Shown here one piece after another: positions 59,305 through 64,000 of a stretch of 64,000 bases of DNA (position 1 is its first letter; every line of letters starts with the position of its first letter). The notes under the pieces were generated by a model that made no database searches, was not told the origin of the DNA, and was given only the letters and a program-made list of their open reading frames with translations. Location of the stretch: NCBI GenBank assembly GCA_021531385.1, contig JAFBIR010000012.1, positions 60,592-124,591 on the forward strand, in the 5' to 3' direction. Made by a program: the position numbers and the translations under genes. The stretch is from Parabacteroides distasonis (GTDB lineage: Bacteria > Bacteroidota > Bacteroidia > Bacteroidales > Tannerellaceae).

Positions 59305-61404
59305 ATGAAGAAGGCAATTCTCTTTTTAGTCATACAGTGTATCTTTGTTGCGTTACATGCGCAAATTAACACAGATCGGGTGCTGACAATTGGCCGTAAT
59401 GCTCTCTATTTCGAGGATTATGTGCTTTCTATCCAGTATTTTAATCAGGTTATTAAAGCAAAGCCTTGGTTGGCAGAGCCCTATTTTTATCGGGCTGTCG
59501 CCAAGATTAATTTGGATGACTATAAGGGTGCCGAAGAAGACTGTTCGCTCTGTCTTCAGCGGAATCCTTTTTTAACACAGGCTTATTATGCCCGTGGTAT
59601 CGCTCGTCAGAGTCAGGATATTTTCGATGGAGCGATCGAGGATTATAAAAAGGGGTTGGAGTTTAAACCGGCAGATCGACAGATGCTGGTTAATATGGCA
59701 GTTGCCTATATCCAGAAAAAAGATTATAAGGGTGCCGAGCAGGCTTTTGATGAATTGTTAGCGGCTCATCCTAAGTATGCCATGACCTACCTTTCCCGTG
59801 GAGCCATGTATATTGAAGAGGGAGATACCTTAAAAGCATTGGCGGATTACGACAAGGCGATCTCGATGGATCCCTATTACCCGCCTGCTTATGGCAACCG
59901 GGCCATTCTGCATTATCAGATGGGACATTTCCAAGAGGCGTTAGATGATCTCAACGAGGCATTGCGCTTTGACACCCGTGAGAGTGGCTATTATATCAAT
60001 CGGGGATTGGTTCGCTATCAGATGAATGACTTGCGTGGGGCTATGGCCGACTATGACCAAGTGATTGATTTGGATTCAGATAATCTAATCGCTCGTTTTA
60101 ATCGAGGTTTATTGCGATTCCAAGTGGGCGATAACAACCGGGCGATCGAGGATTTTGATGTGGTGATCGAGCAACAACCAGATAACTACATGGCGCTGTA
60201 TAACCGTGCCTTACTCCGTTTTGAGACGGGTGACTATCGGGGTGCGATTGATGACTATAACGTGGTGTTGAATCAATATCCTACCTTTTTGCCGGGATTT
60301 ATCAGTCGCTCAGAAGCGAAACGGAAGTTGGGTGATGTAGCAGGGGCGGATCGGGATTATTGGGCGGCTATTCGTATGGAAGAGCAGGCCAAGAAGGGAC
60401 AATTGCCAAAGAAGGAGGACGCTACAGCTAACGCTGACGAGACAGTTGAGGAGCGCAACACCCGTGAGGAATCCGATCGAAACATCAATAAGTTCAATCG
60501 CTTGGTGGTGTATGATAAGGAAACAGAACGAAAGAGTAAATACCAAAGTGAGGTGCGTGGGCGTGTGCAAGACCGCAATGTGCGTGTTGATCTGGAGCCA
60601 CAGTTTGTGCTGACCTATTATGAGAAGCCAGATCCCGTGAAGAAATTGGTTTATTATGATAAGTCTGTTGAGGAGTTTAACCGCTTGATGGTATTGAGCC
60701 ACCAGCTTCGTCTGACGAATGAGGAGGGGGCTTTGACAGAGGATCAGATTGCTCGTCACTTCCAGTCCATTGATGATTATAGCGCCCGTATTGATCGAGA
60801 CCCCAGCAATGCCTATGCGCTTTTTGGCCGTGCGATGGACTTCATGCTGGTGCAAGATTTCAATGAGTCGATAGCTGACCTGAACCGAGTGATCGAGCTA
60901 AATCCCGATTTCTCGTTGGCCTATTTCTGTCGGGCGGTAGAGCGTTACAAACAACTAATCTACAATCAATCTCAGCAAACGGAGACAGATGGCTACGATC
61001 TCACGAATGGCTCGATGAACATGAATATTGGTAAATCGGCTCGTCCTACTACGGTGAAACAGAACGATGTGAAGACCGCTCAGTTGAGGGATAACAAGCG
61101 TGCGGTGGAGCATGAGCAGATCATCCGTGATTATGATCGCGTGATCCAGTTGAATCCCAGCTTTGTGTTTGCCTATTTCAATCGCGCTAATCTGCGTTGT
61201 GCGCAGCGTGATTTCCGGGCGGCGATTGTGGATTATGACGAGGCGATCCGCCGAGATCCAGACTTTGCGGCCGCCTATTTCAATCGTGGATTGGCGAAAC
61301 TCTCTTTGGGGCAGGCAACAGATGGAATTGCCGATTTGAGCAAGGCCGGAGAGTTGGGCATCTATAATGCGTATAACATCATCAAGCGCATGACTGCTCG
61401 TTGA
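59305..61404 (+). CDS. Exported tetratricopeptide-repeat protein
   Basis: 699 residues, signal peptide MKKAILFLVIQCIFVALHAQ. About ten TPR units from 30 to 340 (for example AEPYFYRAVAKINLDDYKGAEEDCSLCLQRNPF; YPPAYGNRAILHYQMGHFQEALDDLNEALRFD), a charged non-repeat section about 350-480 (KEDATANADETVEERNTREESDRN), then further TPRs about 485-560 and 610-695. TPRs mediate protein contacts; the partner is unknown. A TACATTTG box at 59274-59281 indicates a separate promoter from def. It may be co-transcribed with the next gene (33 nt gap to its ATG). Confidence 0.9.
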   Translation: MKKAILFLVIQCIFVALHAQINTDRVLTIGRNALYFEDYVLSIQYFNQVIKAKPWLAEPYFYRAVAKINLDDYKGAEEDCSLCLQRNPFLTQAYYARGIARQSQDIFDGAIEDYKKGLEFKPADRQMLVNMAVAYIQKKDYKGAEQAFDELLAAHPKYAMTYLSRGAMYIEEGDTLKALADYDKAISMDPYYPPAYGNRAILHYQMGHFQEALDDLNEALRFDTRESGYYINRGLVRYQMNDLRGAMADYDQVIDLDSDNLIARFNRGLLRFQVGDNNRAIEDFDVVIEQQPDNYMALYNRALLRFETGDYRGAIDDYNVVLNQYPTFLPGFISRSEAKRKLGDVAGADRDYWAAIRMEEQAKKGQLPKKEDATANADETVEERNTREESDRNINKFNRLVVYDKETERKSKYQSEVRGRVQDRNVRVDLEPQFVLTYYEKPDPVKKLVYYDKSVEEFNRLMVLSHQLRLTNEEGALTEDQIARHFQSIDDYSARIDRDPSNAYALFGRAMDFMLVQDFNESIADLNRVIELNPDFSLAYFCRAVERYKQLIYNQSQQTETDGYDLTNGSMNMNIGKSARPTTVKQNDVKTAQLRDNKRAVEHEQIIRDYDRVIQLNPSFVFAYFNRANLRCAQRDFRAAIVDYDEAIRRDPDFAAAYFNRGLAKLSLGQATDGIADLSKAGELGIYNAYNIIKRMTAR

Positions 61405-61437
61405 TGAGGAGTGTTCAATAAGTTATTGGTTTATATC

Positions 61438-63165
61438 ATGAAAAAGAATTTAGTATTAGCAGGGCTTTTGTCGTTAGCTCTGCCCCTGTTTGCGCAACAG
61501 GTGGATCATGAGTGTGCGGATCCGCATCCGGCTCCTTCCGCACCTTGGCAGGCGGTGAAGCAAGTTGAGTTAGGTTGGGGAACGACTGATTTACGGTATC
61601 AGAAGAATGAGATACCCGTATTGGCCAGAAAGTTGGAACTCTATGCTTGGAGAGGGGAGCGGGTGAATGCGCAAGCAGTGCTGCTGGCTCCGCAAGTCAT
61701 TAAGCAGTTGAGCTTCGCTGTGAGTGACCTGCGTTGCGGCAAGGAAGTGATACCCTCAGATGCCGTGCGTCCCTATTTTGTGCGCTATGTATTGACGGAT
61801 AGTTATTTAGATAAAAATGGAAAAGAGAATCATGGGGCACATCTGACTGCGGCCTTCGACTCTTTTTTGGTGGCTGACCGCTTGGATCCTGCGTCGCTGA
61901 TGACGGTTGAGCCGCAAACGGTACGTCCGTTGTGGATGGAGATTCAGGTACCTGTTTCGGCTCTGCCTGGAAAGTATAAGGGCACGCTGACTGCTACATA
62001 CGATGGACAATCGTTAAGTCTTCCATTCACGCTGCAAGTCAGCAAGAGGCAGTTGCCGAAACCCACAGATTGGGCGTTCCATTTGGATTTGTGGCAGAAC
62101 CCCTATGCGGTGGCCCGTTTTCATCAAGTTCCCCTGTGGAGCCAAGCACATTTCGATTTGATGCGTCCGTTGATGGAGGAACTGGCGGCAGCCGGGCAGA
62201 AGGTGATTACGACCAGCATCATTCAACACCCTTGGAACTCACAGACGGAGGATCCTTTCGAGAGTATGATCGGCAAGCGCAAAGCTGTGGATGGCTCTTG
62301 GAGTTACGATTATGCCGTGTTCGACCGTTGGGTGGAGTTCATGATGAGCTGTGGCATCACGGAACAGATTGATTGCTATACGATTGTGCCATGGCATTTG
62401 ATTTTCGAGTATTACGATGAAGGAACCAATTGCACTCGCCAGTTGAAACTGAATCCCGGCTCGGAGGAGTATGAGGCCTACCTATTGCCCTTCTTAAAAG
62501 ATTTTGCGGCTCACTTGAAGGCAAAAGGTTGGTTTGGGAAGACCTGTATCGCGATGGATGAGCGTCCAAAGCATCTCTTGGAACCGGCTTATACCGTATT
62601 GTATAAGGCAGATAAGCAGTGGCGTGTGAAAGGAGCTGTCAACTATTTCGGGCCGGAAGTGGCTGAGCGTATGTATGATATTAGCTTTTCATACGAGCAA
62701 CCTTTACTTACTCCGGAGCAGCTGAGCAGCCACCTAAGCAGAGGCAATCGGGTGACTTTCTATACCTGCTGCGGCCCTCAGCGTCCCAATACCTTTACCT
62801 TCTCCGCTCCCGCTGAAAGTGCCTTTTTGGGCTGGCATGCGATGGCTGCTGGTTACAATGGTTACCTGCGTTGGGCCTACAACAGTTGGGTCAAGGATGC
62901 TTGGCAAGACAGCCGCTTCCGCACTTGGCCGGCAGGTGATTGCGCCTTGGTTTATCCAGGAGGTAGTAGCATTCGTATGAAGCGTTTGGTGGAGGGTATC
63001 CAAGATTTTGAGAAGATTCGCATCCTGCGTAAGGAGTTGAAGGGGAATAAACTCACTCGCTTGAACTCGGAATTGCAGAAGTTTGCTCCTGTTGTTATAG
63101 GACCAGAGGTGAATGTGGAGCAGATGCTTCAGGAAGGGCGTGCTCTTTTGCGTGCCTTGGAGTAA
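61438..63165 (+). CDS. DUF4091 putative glycoside-hydrolase-like exported protein
   Basis: 575 residues from the ATG at 61438; the in-frame start at 61411 adds residues in front of the signal peptide MKKNLVLAGLLSLALPLFAQ. Region about 30-210 is a beta-sandwich (LELYAWRGERVNAQAVLLAPQ; WMEIQVPVSALPGKYKGTLTATYDGQSLSLPFTLQVSK), and about 220-500 a probable TIM barrel (DWAFHLDLWQNPYAVARFHQVPLWSQAHFDL; IAMDERPKH with acidic residues; GWHAMAAGYNGYLRWAYNSW) typical of DUF4091 proteins, which resemble glycoside hydrolases but whose activity is not settled. C-terminal helical part DCALVYPGG, RLVEGIQDFEKIRILRK. Lies 33 nt after the TPR gene. Confidence 0.87.
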   Translation: MKKNLVLAGLLSLALPLFAQQVDHECADPHPAPSAPWQAVKQVELGWGTTDLRYQKNEIPVLARKLELYAWRGERVNAQAVLLAPQVIKQLSFAVSDLRCGKEVIPSDAVRPYFVRYVLTDSYLDKNGKENHGAHLTAAFDSFLVADRLDPASLMTVEPQTVRPLWMEIQVPVSALPGKYKGTLTATYDGQSLSLPFTLQVSKRQLPKPTDWAFHLDLWQNPYAVARFHQVPLWSQAHFDLMRPLMEELAAAGQKVITTSIIQHPWNSQTEDPFESMIGKRKAVDGSWSYDYAVFDRWVEFMMSCGITEQIDCYTIVPWHLIFEYYDEGTNCTRQLKLNPGSEEYEAYLLPFLKDFAAHLKAKGWFGKTCIAMDERPKHLLEPAYTVLYKADKQWRVKGAVNYFGPEVAERMYDISFSYEQPLLTPEQLSSHLSRGNRVTFYTCCGPQRPNTFTFSAPAESAFLGWHAMAAGYNGYLRWAYNSWVKDAWQDSRFRTWPAGDCALVYPGGSSIRMKRLVEGIQDFEKIRILRKELKGNKLTRLNSELQKFAPVVIGPEVNVEQMLQEGRALLRALE

Positions 63166-63780
63166 GGAATGGCTTTCAAGGTTGTGAGAAAAAGTATTTT
63201 GATGGCTTGCGCAATCGAGGGTAAACAGCGACTTTCCTTTTTGGGTAATAGTAATATATCCAATCATAAAGGTACATATTAAAGAAGAGCAACGGAACTG
63301 AAGGGTAAGTTGTTGAAGGACAGTGATGCAATAAAAAGAGGTTCCTCCCTTAAAAAAGGAACCTCTTGTAAGATCTTACTAATCATAGTTAAAAATTTTG
63401 GTAAAAAATATATTTGCATACGTTGCATTTGATAGTTAAGGTTTTTCATAGTAAGGTCTTACATTGCAAATATCTTTCTTTTTTTGGGATTGAGCAAATA
63501 TTTTTCGAGATAATTTTAATATTCTGCTGTAAAACATATTTTAGGCAGGTATTTGATATGATTACCAAGGGTTGTTGCCCATGTGTGGTTATTTGATTTT
63601 GAAAAAATCTTTTGTTAGATGATCAATGAAGACTCTTAAACTGCTTCGAAGGAATCTTGAAGGAAGGACGAGATGTATAGTTGTAGGAATTATAGAGAAT
63701 AGAAAGAAGTCAATTCGTTCAAACAGAGGTGGAAAGGTGGAAGATAGAGCTATCCCTGCCAAAATTCTTTGAAAAAAGTT
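63166..63780. other. Intergenic region with terminator, no gene seen
   Basis: Over 600 bp without a convincing coding frame. Contains a terminator at 63337-63368, an AT-rich stretch with a TATATTTG box near 63410, and a long A/T-biased run. A 60-codon frame at 63414-63596 has no start signal or family pattern and is not called. Confidence 0.7.
63337..63368 (+). terminator. Terminator after the DUF4091 gene
   Basis: AAGAGGTTCCT pairs with AGGAACCTCTT around CCCTTAAAAA; no long T run, so efficiency uncertain. Confidence 0.7.
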
Positions 63781-63789
63781 GCGAATATG

Positions 63790-63821
63790 TTTGGTAGATA
63801 TGTTTTATAACATTACTTTTG
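63790..63821 (+). promoter_or_regulatory. Strong canonical promoter, probably of an rRNA operon
   Basis: TTTG (63790-63793), 20 bp, TACTTTTG (63814-63821), in an AT-rich upstream region. The transcript would have no protein-coding frame up to the window end. Confidence 0.75.
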
Positions 63822-63825
63822 CACC

Positions 63826-64000
63826 CGCAATCGAGAAACGACGATGGTTGCGAAAGCGATCTTTGAGGATATTTACATAATACGACAAGTAGTACAAGAA
63901 TCGGAATCGAGTATATATCGATAAAGAGTACCGTCAATTTAGATGACCTTGGGCTACGATGAAGAGACGGAATCCGGGCTGAGGATATAAAAGAACAATT
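63826..64000 (+). ncRNA. Untranslated leader, probably of a 16S-23S-5S rRNA operon
   Basis: About 175 nt of transcribed-looking, non-coding sequence with box-like and stem-forming stretches (CGCAATC/GATGGTTGCG near the start) ending in AAAAGAACAATT at the window edge. In Bacteroidales the mature 16S gene begins a little after such AT-rich sequence (GAGTTTGATC). The 16S itself is not visible, so this is inference. Confidence 0.55.

Noticed and set aside
63414..63596. 60-codon frame in the right intergenic region
   Set aside because: No ribosome-binding site, very AT-rich, and no recognisable protein pattern.

Overview
The window reads as chromosomal DNA of a gut Bacteroidales, most likely a Parabacteroides-like Tannerellaceae (genus is inference). 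Signs: promoters of the Bacteroidota type (TTTG, 19-21 bp, TAnnTTTG), two SusC/SusD pairs, a C10 protease with a type IX secretion C-terminal domain, a GldB lipoprotein, and many Bacteroidota-restricted DUF families. There is no prophage, CRISPR array or plasmid signature; the only mobile element is one IS982-like insertion sequence.

Left part (1-14.5 kb): a truncated rhamnulokinase gene diverges from an AraC-family regulator, followed by ribosomal protein L31 type B, class II fructose-bisphosphate aldolase, a DUF4923 exported protein, alanine dehydrogenase, SecA, a two-gene operon of a DUF4105 cysteine-peptidase-fold membrane protein and an alkaline-phosphatase-fold protein that appears to have lost its catalytic residues, two identical tRNA-Arg(ACG) genes, and a patatin fused to an outer-membrane barrel. 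Middle-left (14.6-22.3 kb): a cobalamin nucleotide-loop operon (cobD, an S4-domain RNA-binding protein, cobU, cobT, cobS, cobC-like), a thioredoxin-fold lipoprotein, and a three-gene cassette (NifU-like protein, two-helix membrane peptide, GGGtGRT protein). 22.3-27.4 kb: an esterase, DNA polymerase III delta-prime, a 37-residue basic protein divergent from gldB, and the [12 protein letters not shown] operon.

27.4-50 kb is the accessory, glycan-related part. An orphan susC/susD pair is bracketed by two near-identical 47-bp direct repeats; next to the second is the IS982-like element, then a type IX-secreted C10 protease. A polysaccharide utilisation locus follows: susC, susD, an exported endonuclease/exonuclease/phosphatase-fold enzyme, then (after an inserted trmD on the other strand and a 3 x 42 bp palindromic tandem repeat) two Tat-exported NAD-dependent Gfo/Idh/MocA enzymes and a large HEAT protein with two DUF1080 (3-keto-glycoside hydrolase) domains. 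Together these suggest glycoside cleavage by oxidation to 3-keto sugars rather than by classical hydrolases.

Right part (50-64 kb): a small lipoprotein, a GH3 enzyme with a PA14 insert, a DUF4595-like lipoprotein, rfbA, an OmpA-family porin, a polyprenyl-phosphate sugar transferase, ruvX, def, a TPR protein, a DUF4091 protein, and finally a strong canonical promoter with an untranslated leader that probably drives a ribosomal RNA operon whose 16S gene starts just beyond the window.
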